A stretch of 64,000 bases of DNA from PHAA01 sp963665865 (lineage in GTDB: Bacteria > Bacillota > Syntrophomonadia > Syntrophomonadales > Syntrophomonadaceae): contig CAXXWF010000001.1 in the NCBI GenBank assembly GCA_963665865.2, positions 1,612,001 to 1,676,000 on the forward strand, written 5' to 3'. Made by a program: the position numbers and the translations under genes. Each line of letters starts with the position of its first letter. The first letter of the stretch is position 1. The notes below the pieces were generated by a model. It made no database searches and was not told the DNA's origin. It saw nothing but the letters and a program-made list of their open reading frames with translations. Positions 44,629-53,854 of this stretch are shown here, in pieces.

Positions 44629-46899
44629 TTAGTCCTCTGACAAACTAGACAACTTAAAAATACCCTGGTGGCCCTCAATGTTTAGACGCAAGCATATCCG
44701 GCCTTTTTTCTCCAGCCAGTTGGATTTGCAGTCAATTGCTAATGTACTGCCAGATATATGTGCGATTCTGGGGTTCGACTGCCTAGATAAGCGACTCAAA
44801 TGATATAGATCATCATAGAGCTGCCGACATTCGGGCTGCTTATTTTCGGCAAGTGCTTTTATAAGATTGTAACTTTGGAAGTAGGCTTTGAATGCACCTG
44901 CCCAGCCTTGAATATAGGCCATTTCCAGATAGTCGCGAAGCTTTTGCTGTCCTTCCGCTTCTAAGACGTCATAGGGCAGTTCTACCTCCATCCCCATTCC
45001 GAATTCACGGGCGATACGGCCCGCGCATTTCAGCAGGTAATAACGCGGACGATCAGGCGGCTGCCAGAAGGCATGGGAGGATTGGAGGGCTACACAGTCG
45101 AAACCAGCCCGGTTAAATTCAGTAACCCAAGAGGAAGAGATACCTGGTATAGCAAAGGAGCGAGTTCCGTATTTATGACATAGTTTAGGAAACATGTGCA
45201 AGACTTGATCGTTCCAGCTGCCCTGTTCGGTCATGTAGTAGAAGCCAGCCAGCACCAGGCGTCGAAAATTTGCTTTCTGCCAACGATTCAGTAATTCCTC
45301 AATAGCCCAATGGGTAACCTTCACTCGATGAACATCGGTGGCCAGGGAAAATCCCTCATCATCCCAGTCAGTGCAGCGCTGGTCAGGGGTGGGAATGCCC
45401 AGTACCACTCTTACCCGCATGCTTCTGCCAACATGCAACTGCTGGATGATTTCTTTGGTACAGTTTTCCAAGGCCTGGAGATTGGCCTGGGGACAGAAAT
45501 ACTCATCAAACAAAGCGATCCAATCTTCCTGACGGGAAGGACTTCCTGCAAGGTCCACTCCAAATGATCGGCCGTTCAATAGTGGAGAATACTGGGCAAG
45601 CAGCAGAAAACCATCCATAAATAGGTCCTCCACTACTCCAGCAGGGGTAGAATATCCAACCAGGGGCATCAGCTTAGCGTTATCGTAGCGGTGCACCGCA
45701 GTGGTGCCTTCACCCCCCACGTATAACAGACATAGGTCATGGATACCTGCCGTGAGCTCAGTGCCAGCTGGAAGATAGCCAGGGTGGTGGTTTGCCAGAG
45801 GCAGATTTGCAACCGGTTGCATGGTGTCTGCCAAATGGTATTGGTGCAATTGCTGGTGTTCCAAATCTAAAACCAGCAGATTATTATGGAGGTAGTTCAG
45901 TGAACTGAGTGATACCTCGGGATGCAGACTAAATGAGCGGACTAGAGTCCCGGCCTGATTATATAACAGCAGTGTCCCCGGGGCTTGCTTCTGACCGTTC
46001 GAGTGAAATGCCCAATAGTGCTGGCCGTCGTAAGCAAAACCTAAGAAGCACCTTTTCCTCGGGCAAAGGTGCCGCCAAAAGGGTTGTTTGTTTTTGATAG
46101 CTCGATAGGTACCTTTGAGGCAATATCTTAATACGGCCATAGTCATTAATGGTCTGTGCAAACGACCTATTGGTCTAGGTGATGTTCTAGCGGCTATGGG
46201 TTGGGGCTGGGAAATAAGCTGCGAATGAGGCAGTTGCAAACAGTAGATTTGTCCTTCACTAGTTAGACCCCAAGCTGAACAGGAATCGTTTTCAGCCAGA
46301 GCGATCAAGGGCACTTGCAGAGAGAGCCGCCCTAACAGCCTAAAGCCTGGGTGCGGTGCCTGACTTGTAGTAATATCAATTATATGCACGGTATCGCCGG
46401 GAGGTTTGCCAAGGCCTAACAACTGCTTCCCGCAGCAGATCAGTGATGTGATGGGAGAGGGCAGTTTGATCTCTGCCAATACCTTCAGGTTGGTCTGTAG
46501 GTGAGCATCCAGTAATAGTAAATAGGAATCTGAAGTTGCGGCCACTAAATAGTCTTGATTGATAGGGTGACGGGAGAGACAGGTAATATTGAACTGAGGT
46601 AGTGGACGGGTCCCTACCAGATATAGATCAGTTGGGGCAGGCATCTGTTGGCCTGGACTGGTTTCAAGCTCTATCCATCCGTCAGTAGGAGTTGACCTGT
46701 TTTGAGGGTAAATGCTGCCCTGAAGCCGGATTACTCTTTCGCCGTCACTTGCGTTGTCGACAAGTTTTCCCGCAACAGAACAGTAAGTACCCTCCCAGGT
46801 TAAACCTCGACGTTCGGAATCAATCTGCCACTGGGCCATCTCCTTACGGCCTTCTAAAGGTGCAATATCACTATGTACATTATTTAAATATTTCTTCAT
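44629..46899 (-). CDS. DUF4855 protein with N-terminal propeller-like region
   Basis: A 756-residue protein without signal peptide. Residues 60-400 have repeated beta units (LVAATSDSYLLLLDAHLQ, WGLTSEGQIYCLQLPHSQL, YWAFHSNGQKQAPGTLLLYN) typical of a beta-propeller. Residues 410-730 form the DUF4855 domain (LVGYSTPAGVVEDLFMDGFL, DEYFCPQANLQALE, GFYYMTEQGSWNDQ, YLLKCAGRIAREFGMGMEVE), a TIM-barrel-like family thought to be related to glycoside hydrolases. Substrate and location are unknown. It is followed upstream by a short palindrome (CGTATGT / ACATACG at 47056-47071). Confidence 0.8.
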   Translation of the reverse strand: MKKYLNNVHSDIAPLEGRKEMAQWQIDSERRGLTWEGTYCSVAGKLVDNASDGERVIRLQGSIYPQNRSTPTDGWIELETSPGQQMPAPTDLYLVGTRPLPQFNITCLSRHPINQDYLVAATSDSYLLLLDAHLQTNLKVLAEIKLPSPITSLICCGKQLLGLGKPPGDTVHIIDITTSQAPHPGFRLLGRLSLQVPLIALAENDSCSAWGLTSEGQIYCLQLPHSQLISQPQPIAARTSPRPIGRLHRPLMTMAVLRYCLKGTYRAIKNKQPFWRHLCPRKRCFLGFAYDGQHYWAFHSNGQKQAPGTLLLYNQAGTLVRSFSLHPEVSLSSLNYLHNNLLVLDLEHQQLHQYHLADTMQPVANLPLANHHPGYLPAGTELTAGIHDLCLLYVGGEGTTAVHRYDNAKLMPLVGYSTPAGVVEDLFMDGFLLLAQYSPLLNGRSFGVDLAGSPSRQEDWIALFDEYFCPQANLQALENCTKEIIQQLHVGRSMRVRVVLGIPTPDQRCTDWDDEGFSLATDVHRVKVTHWAIEELLNRWQKANFRRLVLAGFYYMTEQGSWNDQVLHMFPKLCHKYGTRSFAIPGISSSWVTEFNRAGFDCVALQSSHAFWQPPDRPRYYLLKCAGRIAREFGMGMEVELPYDVLEAEGQQKLRDYLEMAYIQGWAGAFKAYFQSYNLIKALAENKQPECRQLYDDLYHLSRLSRQSNPRIAHISGSTLAIDCKSNWLEKKGRICLRLNIEGHQGIFKLSSLSED

Positions 46900-47055
46900 T
46901 ACTTACCTGACCTTCTTTGGTTTTATGCCATGATCGAAAAGAATCAATGTGCACCTTTAAACTATATGGAACAGGGAAGTAAAGTATTCGCGATTTTTTA
47001 TACTGCATCTTATTTGTTATGGGTTGCTCCGCCGCCACCCAACATGGGTCATATT

Positions 47056-47071
47056 CGTATGTAAACATACG
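47056..47071. promoter_or_regulatory. Short perfect palindrome, possible operator
   Basis: CGTATGT and ACATACG separated by AA. It lies 157 bases upstream of the DUF4855 gene; the regulator is unknown and the site may be fortuitous. Confidence 0.3.
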
Positions 47072-47150
47072 TAGATTAATTATATTTAATTAATTTCTAG
47101 TATTCCAGAGACTAGGAGGCCTATTCGTTATTAAATATCTTTGCCGCTAG

Positions 47151-47795
47151 TTATTTCAAAGCCGTCGCTAGAGCTGTTGTGTAGAGATTAAAGGCCTTGC
47201 TATTACTGGCCAATTGATTTCGCATGGACTTAGTTAATTCCAACTGGACACCTTTATGAATAGCGTTACTGTTACATATATTAGCACTAGCAGTGCCCGC
47301 CAAACTTGATGGGGCATTGACTACCTTGAAGCCAGCTGCTTGCAGGGCGACTTTAACCTTTTGACCCAGGGTTTTGTCGAGACCACCCAAGTTGGTTACC
47401 AGACTCGTTCCAGTGCAGCCATGGATGGACAATGTTTTGTTAGATTTTGCTACTAGAGCGCGGGCAATGGGTTCATTGAAAGCAGTAGATGTAATGTGCA
47501 ATGATGAGCCGGATTTAATTCCTTCAAAGCTGTAGAAATCATATCCGCCTTTACTTGCGACCGCAGAGGCTATCTGGGTGGTTTCACTCTCAATGGTTCC
47601 GCCATGAATGGCGATAACGGCGGTAGATGAAGCAGTGTCGTTACTTTCAATCTTATAATCTACATTAATGGTTTTATGAGATTTTAATGCATTGTAATTT
47701 GCATAGGTATCTGCTGATGCTGGACCCACCAAAGTGGCGAGACTCATCAGAGTTATAAGAAATGTCATGAAAACTGCTTTTATCTTTTTATTCAA
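47151..47795 (-). CDS. Poly-gamma-glutamate hydrolase family protein, secreted
   Basis: About 214 residues from the TTG at 47795 (GGAAGGGAG upstream; the frame is open to 47834). A signal peptide ends near GPASADTYA. The exported domain has the zinc-site motif IHGGTIESETTQIA, LHITSTAFNEP, LSIHGCTGT and KGVQLELTKSMRN, which match the PghP/DUF867 family of poly-gamma-glutamate hydrolases first known from phages of capsulated bacilli. It may cut gamma-glutamyl bonds in capsule, or an unrelated amide substrate. Confidence 0.9.
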   Translation of the reverse strand: MNKKIKAVFMTFLITLMSLATLVGPASADTYANYNALKSHKTINVDYKIESNDTASSTAVIAIHGGTIESETTQIASAVASKGGYDFYSFEGIKSGSSLHITSTAFNEPIARALVAKSNKTLSIHGCTGTSLVTNLGGLDKTLGQKVKVALQAAGFKVVNAPSSLAGTASANICNSNAIHKGVQLELTKSMRNQLASNSKAFNLYTTALATALK

Positions 47796-48211
47796 AATTA
47801 AATTCTCCCTTCCAACATCTGATTGTATTGTCAAGTAATAAACAAATCTGGATAAAAAGCAATAACTCTGGAATACTAACCATCCTTGAGCCTATTTGTA
47901 TTTGCCTCCATAAAATACTATTAAACCTCCTTGACAGTAACAATTCGACTCCTTTCTACTCCTACCTTTTGGTAAATTTGGGCATTAACCATCAGGTATG
48001 GGCGAAAAAAGGGGTTAATGGGCGGAGTATCCTTTGTTTGCAGTGATAGGTAAATAAGGGGTGGTAATTTATGGTATGTCAGACCAAGTGTAAATAAAAA
48101 AACATAATATGTCAGTAGAATTGCCATCGGTTTGGTGATAATAAGGGCATTTTAAGATGGGCGCCTATTCGGACGGAAGATTAGTAGGGGGAGTCCTATC
48201 TGTAGTTAAGG
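47796..48211. other. Gap without a recognisable gene
   Basis: Lies upstream of the PGA hydrolase gene and downstream of the molybdopterin-domain gene. Frames of 60-70 codons on both strands have no ribosome binding site or known motif. I see no repeat or hairpin with a T-run. Confidence 0.4.
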
Positions 48212-48847
48212 TCATTTTGTTTTAATATCGGCCTGGTTGGTGTATCCTCTTTGTTCCCAATATCCTTTATACCCAGGATTGTCAGACAGCTCAATTTCCG
48301 TGACCCATCTGGCCCATTTATAGCCAAGTTTATTTTCCGCCACTACTATAAATGGATGACCTAGAGTATTGGGCAGGACCTCTCCATTTTCTTTAAAGGC
48401 GAGTAAAATGTTGTTTTCTCTAATGTAAGCCAAGGGGAGTGATGTGGTATAGCCATCGGCAGCATGGAAAATGACGGTATTGCACCCGGGGTCAACTTGA
48501 GCTGGGTCGATAAGGTCGGATATTTTTACACCTTCCCACAATATGGTAGCATCCCAACCCTCGACACAGTGCAGAACAATCAGTTTTGTATAAGGAGTTT
48601 TCTTTAGGACATCTTCATAACTATAACTCTGGGGTGAACCTACCAGACCATCAACCTGTAGGCGATATGATTCCATATTGACACTGGGAGGCCCACTGAT
48701 AGAGTTTTCAGGGAGAGTTGCAGCAGCAGTCAGCTTCTGCCCTTGGTAGTCTAATATTTCGTTGGTCCCCAGTGATGCTGGTTGTTTAGCACAACCCGAA
48801 ATAAAGATTACCAATAGTAAGAACAGACCTACAATTCTTATTTTCAC
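48212..48847 (-). CDS. Molybdopterin-dependent oxidoreductase domain lipoprotein
   Basis: A 211-residue lipoprotein (lipobox FISGC). Residues 60-200 form an oxidoreductase molybdopterin-binding domain of the sulfite oxidase/YedY class: YRLQVDGLVGSPQSYSYEDV, VLHCVEGWDATILWEGVKIS, with the Mo-ligating Cys in LHCVEGW, and GHPFIVVAENKLGYKWARWV. No cytochrome partner is encoded next to it. It probably works at the outer face of the membrane on an unknown substrate. GTG start behind AGAAGAGA. Confidence 0.9.
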   Translation of the reverse strand: MKIRIVGLFLLLVIFISGCAKQPASLGTNEILDYQGQKLTAAATLPENSISGPPSVNMESYRLQVDGLVGSPQSYSYEDVLKKTPYTKLIVLHCVEGWDATILWEGVKISDLIDPAQVDPGCNTVIFHAADGYTTSLPLAYIRENNILLAFKENGEVLPNTLGHPFIVVAENKLGYKWARWVTEIELSDNPGYKGYWEQRGYTNQADIKTK

Positions 48848-49094
48848 ATTATCTCTTCTTTCTGGTTATTTTACCAAAATTATTGAATTAACTTTAACAT
48901 ACTGTTTTGTAATCAAAAACTGTTTATTATTACATATCTTTCCCAGAATTAAATATATTACTTCGTATTTATAAACATATAGGAAAATTGCAATAAACAG
49001 GAATTTGGAGAATGATGGCGAAACACAACAAAAAGACCGTTCTTACAGAGTTTAATATAGGTCAGTTTTAGTTGTGCTTGAGGAGGTAACAATT

Positions 49095-49241
49095 TTGGCT
49101 CATAATGCAAGACTTGAGTTTGGGTCGAGTCCCCAGGGTACTACTTTTAAAATGGGGTTTGCCCAAAGCAAGGCAGAGGACTCAGAAAAAGCAGAAGCCG
49201 ACTTTACTAACATTACTCATTATGAACAAATACTGTTCTAA
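49095..49241 (+). CDS. Possible small protein of 48 residues
   Basis: TTG start 7 bases after GAGGAGG. The frame reads MAHNARLEFGSSPQGTTFKM and then a charged stretch (QSKAEDSEKAEADFTNITHY). The strong ribosome binding site is the main support; the family is not recognised and the codon GGGTCGAGTCCCC part could also be structural. Confidence 0.45.
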   Translation: MAHNARLEFGSSPQGTTFKMGFAQSKAEDSEKAEADFTNITHYEQILF

Positions 49242-49321
49242 AACATGTCTATAATGATAAGAATACTTACAACAACCTTTTTGACTTACATTCCGATGAT
49301 ATAACATAAGGAGGACATACG

Positions 49322-50716
49322 GTGGAAAAAGTGGTGGTACGACAATTGGTAAGAAATACTGAGAGGTATGCCAACCAGAAAGTGGAGGTCAGCGGGTGGA
49401 TTCGAACCAATCGAGATCAGAAGTCATTCGGTTTTATTGCATTAAATGACGGTACTCACTTTAATACGATACAAATCGTGTATGAAAAGGAGTCACTGCT
49501 TAACTTTGAGGAAACTGCAAAGTACAGGGTGGGTTCTGCCATAAGGGTTAAAGGTATCTTGATTGAGACACCACAGGGTAAACAACCTTTTGAAATAAAA
49601 GCACAAGAGATCATGCTGGAAGGGGATTGCCCCGAAGATTATCCCATCCAACCCAAACGGCATACCAGAGAATTTCTAAGAGAGGTAGCCCATTTGCGCC
49701 CTCGAACCAATCTGTTTGCCGCAGTATTTAGGGTGCGATCGCTGCTGGCCTATGCAATTCATCAATTTTTTCAGGAGAAGGGTTTTATCTATGTGCATGC
49801 ACCCATTATTACCGCCAGTGATGCCGAAGGGGCAGGGGAGATGTTCAGGGTAACCACCTTAGATCCCCAAAAACCATCCCTGACCGAGACAGGCCACGTG
49901 AATTTCTCGGAAGACTTTTTTGGTCGCAGGACTAGTCTTACGGTGAGTGGTCAGTTAGAAGGAGAAGCCTTTGCCCTGGCATTTAAAGACATCTATACTT
50001 TTGGGCCAACATTTAGAGCGGAGAATTCAAATACCGCCCGCCATGCGGCTGAGTTTTGGATGATTGAGCCAGAAATAGCCTTTGCAGATCTGCAGGATGA
50101 TATGCAGCTGGCGGAGGACATGGTAAAATATGTGATTTCCTATATCTTGAAGAACGCTCCGGAAGAAATGGGATTCTTCAACGGATTCGTGGATAAAGGT
50201 CTGGAGGAAAGACTGAAAAGTGTAATTGAATCTGAATTTGTCCGTTTAACTTATACAAAAGCCGTAGAAATACTAATCGCATCAGGACAGCAGTTTGACT
50301 ACCCCGTAGTCTGGGGTAGTGACCTGCAAACTGAACATGAGAGATATCTAACCGAAAAAGTATTTGCCAAACCTGTGTTTGTAACCGATTATCCCCAGGA
50401 GATCAAAGCGTTTTACATGCGGCGGAACGATGATGGGAAAACGGTTGCCGCCATGGATTTGCTGGTGCCAGGAGTTGGTGAACTCATTGGTGGAAGTCAA
50501 AGAGAAGAGAGAATAGAAGTTTTAGAGCTTAGAATGGATGAGCTTAAAATGGATAAAAAAGAGTTGGGGTGGTATTTGGACCTAAGAAAATACGGTGGGG
50601 TAGCGCATGCCGGTTTTGGACTGGGTTTTGAAAGGCTTGTAATGTATGTTACCGGGATAAGTAACATACGCGATGTTGTGCCGTTTCCAAGAACAGTCAA
50701 ATCTTGTGAGTTTTAG
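49322..50716 (+). CDS. asnS: Asparaginyl-tRNA synthetase
   Basis: A 464-residue class IIb synthetase: OB-fold anticodon domain (VEVSGWIRTNRDQKSFGFIALNDG) in the first 110 residues, motif 1 region (HTREFLREVAHLRPRTNLFAA), motif 2 (TFGPTFRAENSNTARHAAEFWMIEPE) and motif 3 (GGVAHAGFGLGFERLVMYVTG). The HTARHAAEFWMIE and FLREVAHLRPR patterns mark AsnRS rather than AspRS. It charges tRNA-Asn. The start is GTG with AAGGAGG upstream. No T-box is visible in the leader. Confidence 0.97.
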   Translation: MEKVVVRQLVRNTERYANQKVEVSGWIRTNRDQKSFGFIALNDGTHFNTIQIVYEKESLLNFEETAKYRVGSAIRVKGILIETPQGKQPFEIKAQEIMLEGDCPEDYPIQPKRHTREFLREVAHLRPRTNLFAAVFRVRSLLAYAIHQFFQEKGFIYVHAPIITASDAEGAGEMFRVTTLDPQKPSLTETGHVNFSEDFFGRRTSLTVSGQLEGEAFALAFKDIYTFGPTFRAENSNTARHAAEFWMIEPEIAFADLQDDMQLAEDMVKYVISYILKNAPEEMGFFNGFVDKGLEERLKSVIESEFVRLTYTKAVEILIASGQQFDYPVVWGSDLQTEHERYLTEKVFAKPVFVTDYPQEIKAFYMRRNDDGKTVAAMDLLVPGVGELIGGSQREERIEVLELRMDELKMDKKELGWYLDLRKYGGVAHAGFGLGFERLVMYVTGISNIRDVVPFPRTVKSCEF

Positions 50717-50734
50717 CGATCTGCTAATAGCAAT

Positions 50735-51235
50735 GTGGGGCGCGCCAAGCGGCTTTCTATGGCAGATTTGCGCATAGTCATTGAGGATATTGGCTGTCAC
50801 GACGTACGGACCGTACTTAATAGCGGCAACGTTGTTTTCGTTGCCCCGGATATAACTGGACAGGCTGCTGCTCTCCGCATTGAGGAAGAACTTTCCAGGC
50901 AGCTAAGCATATCTGCCAGAGTGATAGTACTCACCGCTGCTGAATTGCTGGGCATTGTTAACGATAACCCTCTGGTTGCAATTGCTAATAATTATTCCCG
51001 CCTGCTGGTTGCGGTCCTCGAAAACCCTGAAGACCGCATCCGCCTAAAGCCTTTGGAAGAGCAGGTTTGGACTCCAGAGGTTCTTTCGATCGGGGAGAAG
51101 GCTGCTTACCTCTGGTGTCCTGAAGGAGTACTAGTCAGCCGTTTAGCCAAGGCTGTAGGCCGTATACTAGGAGAAGCCATTACCACCCGTAACTGGGCGA
51201 CTATATTGAAGCTCTATGAATTGACAAAAATATAA
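50735..51235 (+). CDS. DUF1697 protein, N-terminally truncated
   Basis: The 166-residue frame matches DUF1697 from SMADLRIVIEDIGCHDVRTV and LNSGNVVFVAP to EAITTRNWATILKL at the C-terminus. The usual beginning (MTxYVALLRGINVGGK) is missing: upstream codons read RSANSNVGRAKR directly after the asnS stop, so only the NVG part of RGINVG remains. The gene is either a pseudogene or starts at GTG 50735. It has no good ribosome binding site and is more GC-rich than asnS. Function of the family is unknown. Confidence 0.6.
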   Translation: MGRAKRLSMADLRIVIEDIGCHDVRTVLNSGNVVFVAPDITGQAAALRIEEELSRQLSISARVIVLTAAELLGIVNDNPLVAIANNYSRLLVAVLENPEDRIRLKPLEEQVWTPEVLSIGEKAAYLWCPEGVLVSRLAKAVGRILGEAITTRNWATILKLYELTKI

Positions 51236-51244
51236 ACGGTCTAA

Positions 51245-52123
51245 CTAGTAATCAGTTTTAAATCTCTTATCTAATTCCAGGTATTTATCCAAGCCAACTA
51301 GCTCATTAAACTGATTGAAACTCAGCATTTGTTCATTATATTGAGTGGTGGAGCCTGTTTCTTGCAAAACTTTGAACACATTCTCCAAGGTATGGGCAAC
51401 CGCATATAATGCGGTACAAGGCCAAAATACTATCTTAAATCCCAATTGCTGCAGCTCTCCGGCTGTAAGGCAAGGAGTCCTTCCCCCCTCTACCATGTTG
51501 GCAATCAAAATAGTGTCAGGAAATGCCTTGCCAATGCTTGCTAATTCTTCTATGCTCTGGGGGGCTTCAATGAACAAAGCATCTGCCCCTGCTTCCAAAT
51601 AGAGTTTGCCCCTCTCTATAGCAGCGGAAAGTCCCAATACTCCTCTAGCATCCGTCCGAGCTACAATTAGCAGGGAATCAGATTGTTTTGCCTCACTGGC
51701 TGCCTTGATTTTCTGAACATGCTCGGCAGCAGGTATGACTTCTTTGCCATGCATGTGACCGCAGCGCTTGGGGAAGACTTGATCCTCGAAGATAACTGCG
51801 GCTGCACCTGCCTTCTCATACTCCTGAACAGTGCGTATCACACTTAGCGAGTTTCCGAATCCGGTATCTCCGTCAGCTATTACCGGGAGTTCAACCGCAT
51901 CTATAATAATTTTTAGGGCATTAACCATCTCTGTCATAGAGAGATAACCAACATCGGGCTCTGCCAGGCGGGAAGCAGCAATACTATAGCCACCCATCAG
52001 CATAACTTTGAAGCCTGCTAGTTCAATCAATTTGGCGCTCAGAGCATCATAGGCTCCAGGAACAATTAGTATTTCATTTTCTTGAATTAACCGACGCAGT
52101 AGAACAGATCTTGATTCCTTCAC
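51245..52123 (-). CDS. Isocitrate lyase/PEP mutase superfamily enzyme
   Basis: 292 residues from GTG 52123, which has AAGGAGG upstream (the frame is open to 52213). The fold is a TIM barrel with PGAYDALSAKLIE, VIADGDTGFGN, IFEDQVFPKRCGHMHGK (the KRCGH catalytic loop) and RTDARG. These motifs fit 2-methylisocitrate lyase/carboxyphosphonoenolpyruvate mutase-like enzymes, which cleave or form C-C or C-P bonds of 2-oxoacids with Mg2+. Exact substrate is open; oxaloacetate decarboxylase-type members also look like this. Confidence 0.88.
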   Translation of the reverse strand: MKESRSVLLRRLIQENEILIVPGAYDALSAKLIELAGFKVMLMGGYSIAASRLAEPDVGYLSMTEMVNALKIIIDAVELPVIADGDTGFGNSLSVIRTVQEYEKAGAAAVIFEDQVFPKRCGHMHGKEVIPAAEHVQKIKAASEAKQSDSLLIVARTDARGVLGLSAAIERGKLYLEAGADALFIEAPQSIEELASIGKAFPDTILIANMVEGGRTPCLTAGELQQLGFKIVFWPCTALYAVAHTLENVFKVLQETGSTTQYNEQMLSFNQFNELVGLDKYLELDKRFKTDY

Positions 52124-52175
52124 AGTTTGGCCTCCTTCTATTTGATTCCAACTTGGACAATCAACTAATTTCAAA

Positions 52176-53078
52176 TTAGCTGAGCGGTTTGAGGCTCTCC
52201 AATAGCCTGACAAAATCTAATGGCAGTTTGGCTTCAAATTCCACCCCAGTTCCGGATCGGGGAAGTTTAAAGACTAGCTGCCCGGCATGTAGAGCTTGCC
52301 GATTGATTAGAGGAGATGAATTGCCATAACGGGTATCACCGCAAATGGGATAACCTGATTGGCTCAGATGCACCCTAATCTGATGGGTGCGGCCTGTGCC
52401 CAGGGTAAGGGAGAGTAAGGTATAACCCTTATATCTTTTTAGCACAGTGTAGTGGGTCAGGGCATGCTTGCCGGAGATATCAACAGTTCTATCACAGGAA
52501 CGGTAATCAAGTTGAGCAATGGGTAGTTTAATACAACCAGTTTCCTCCTGAAGAACACCTTCAACCAGTGCCTGATAATGACGCTTAATTGTCCCGGTCT
52601 TCAATTGACGGAAGATTGCCTGGTGGGCATACTGGCTCTGACCAATAAGAATAAGTCCAGAGGTATCCTTGTCCAGGCGATTAATAGGTCGAAATAGATT
52701 GGATTTGCCTTGTTGAGTCCAGTAATGAGTGACTGCATTAGCCAGGGTTCCGCCCGTTATACCTTTAACTGGGTGAACTGTCATTCCGGGAGGTTTATTA
52801 ATAAGGAGAAAATCTTCGTCTTCGAACACTATATCCAGAGGAATAAACTGAGGTTCAATGCAATTATTTTCTTCCAGGTCTAGACTGACCGTAACCATGT
52901 CACCTGTATGCAGCTTATAATTGGTAAAGGTAACTTGACCATTCACCTTGATCTTCTGCTGCAGTTTCAATTTTGTAAGCAGCGAATGAGATAATTGCAT
53001 CTGAGATATTAAAACTTCCCGGAGATAAATATACTTATCGCCCGGATCTACAGTGTAATCAAGAATGTTATCGGTCAT
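52176..53078 (-). CDS. RluA-family pseudouridine synthase
   Basis: A 300-residue protein with an S4 RNA-binding domain at the N-terminus (LSHSLLTKLKLQQKIKVNGQ) and a synthase domain with INRLDKDTSGLILIGQS (catalytic Asp), TGRTHQIRVHLSQSGYPICGD. It modifies uridines in 23S rRNA or tRNA like RluD/RluA. The 3' end of the gene (52176-52213) overlaps only the long version of the next frame. Confidence 0.93.
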   Translation of the reverse strand: MTDNILDYTVDPGDKYIYLREVLISQMQLSHSLLTKLKLQQKIKVNGQVTFTNYKLHTGDMVTVSLDLEENNCIEPQFIPLDIVFEDEDFLLINKPPGMTVHPVKGITGGTLANAVTHYWTQQGKSNLFRPINRLDKDTSGLILIGQSQYAHQAIFRQLKTGTIKRHYQALVEGVLQEETGCIKLPIAQLDYRSCDRTVDISGKHALTHYTVLKRYKGYTLLSLTLGTGRTHQIRVHLSQSGYPICGDTRYGNSSPLINRQALHAGQLVFKLPRSGTGVEFEAKLPLDFVRLLESLKPLS

Positions 53079-53450
53079 CTCAGGTACTTCCTATCTATAG
53101 AGTGGATTTTAATCTAATTATAGTATAGCCACATGAACGATATAGGACAAATAACATTTACTCTGGGTTTAAATAAGGAAACCAGCTTTGTTTTTCCTGA
53201 AAATTTTGCGCTTATAAAATCAGAAATATTAAAGGCAGCAAATTATTTTTTGGAAATCCTCACCTGCTGGCGACCTCTCCGGGATATGCAGCCAATCTCT
53301 TAAACCGTTCATTTATACCTCCGTTAATGTTCATAAAATAAATTAAGTAAAACGCGATAATAATATGTAGAAAAATCACCAAAAATGTCGATATGTAAGT
53401 GTACCAATATTATATTTATTTAAGGTATAGGAGAGAACATTAACTCTCAT
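53079..53450. other. Gap without a confident gene
   Basis: A 56-codon frame (53133-53303, MNDIGQITFTLGLNKETSFV...) has no ribosome binding site. No repeat or strong hairpin is seen before the MITE-like copy D. Confidence 0.4.
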
Positions 53451-53457
53451 GCCCAAA

Positions 53458-53625
53458 GGACACAACCACCGATGAAAATCTAACAGTAATGTCATCCTGA
53501 ACGAAGTGAAGGATCTTATCATCGAATATGGTATTCTCCGAATGAGATCCTTCGTTACACTCAGGATGACACTAACGTTATTTTCATACTAACCACCCAT
53601 GGCCGTAGGCCACAACCAACTATGA
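53458..53625 (+). repeat. MITE-like element, copy D, next to the IS110 element
   Basis: Contains ACACAACCACC, ATCTAACAGTAATGTCATCC, GATCCTTCGTTACACTCAGG and, at the end, CACCCATGGCCGTAGGCCAC, the same flank that precedes copy A. It lies directly upstream of the IS110 element. Confidence 0.8.
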
Positions 53626-53649
53626 AAATGAGTGAGGTGATTGCATAAG

Positions 53650-53854
53650 AATTACTTTCTGCTAAATTTATATTATCAGGGTCAAAGGTTGAATTTACTT
53701 TGATGGTAGAACCTCGTTTACTAACCTAACCTGATTGCCTTTGAGTACAGCCAATTGTTGCCCCATATCCAAAGATATGGGAACAGCACGCGTATTAAAC
53801 TCCTTAGTTCTCGGGCGATCAACCCTGAAATCTAATTTAAGGAGGGTAATCCCC
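53650..53854 (+). ncRNA. Candidate bridge RNA region of the IS110 element
   Basis: In the IS110 subgroup the non-coding stretch between the left end and the transposase gene encodes a bridge RNA with target- and donor-binding loops. Here that stretch has a perfect 8-bp hairpin (CCCATATC-CAAA-GATATGGG, 53762-53781), extended by GTT/AAC outside. Limits and loop pairing were not resolved. Confidence 0.4.

Noticed and set aside
49115..49140. T-arm-like sequence GGGTCGAGTCCCC suggesting a tRNA
   Set aside because: The loop lacks the TTC start, no acceptor stem, D-arm or anticodon arm fits around it, and it lies inside a small frame with a good ribosome binding site.
53133..53303. 56-codon frame after the pseudouridine synthase gene
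   Set aside because: No ribosome binding site and no recognisable motif.
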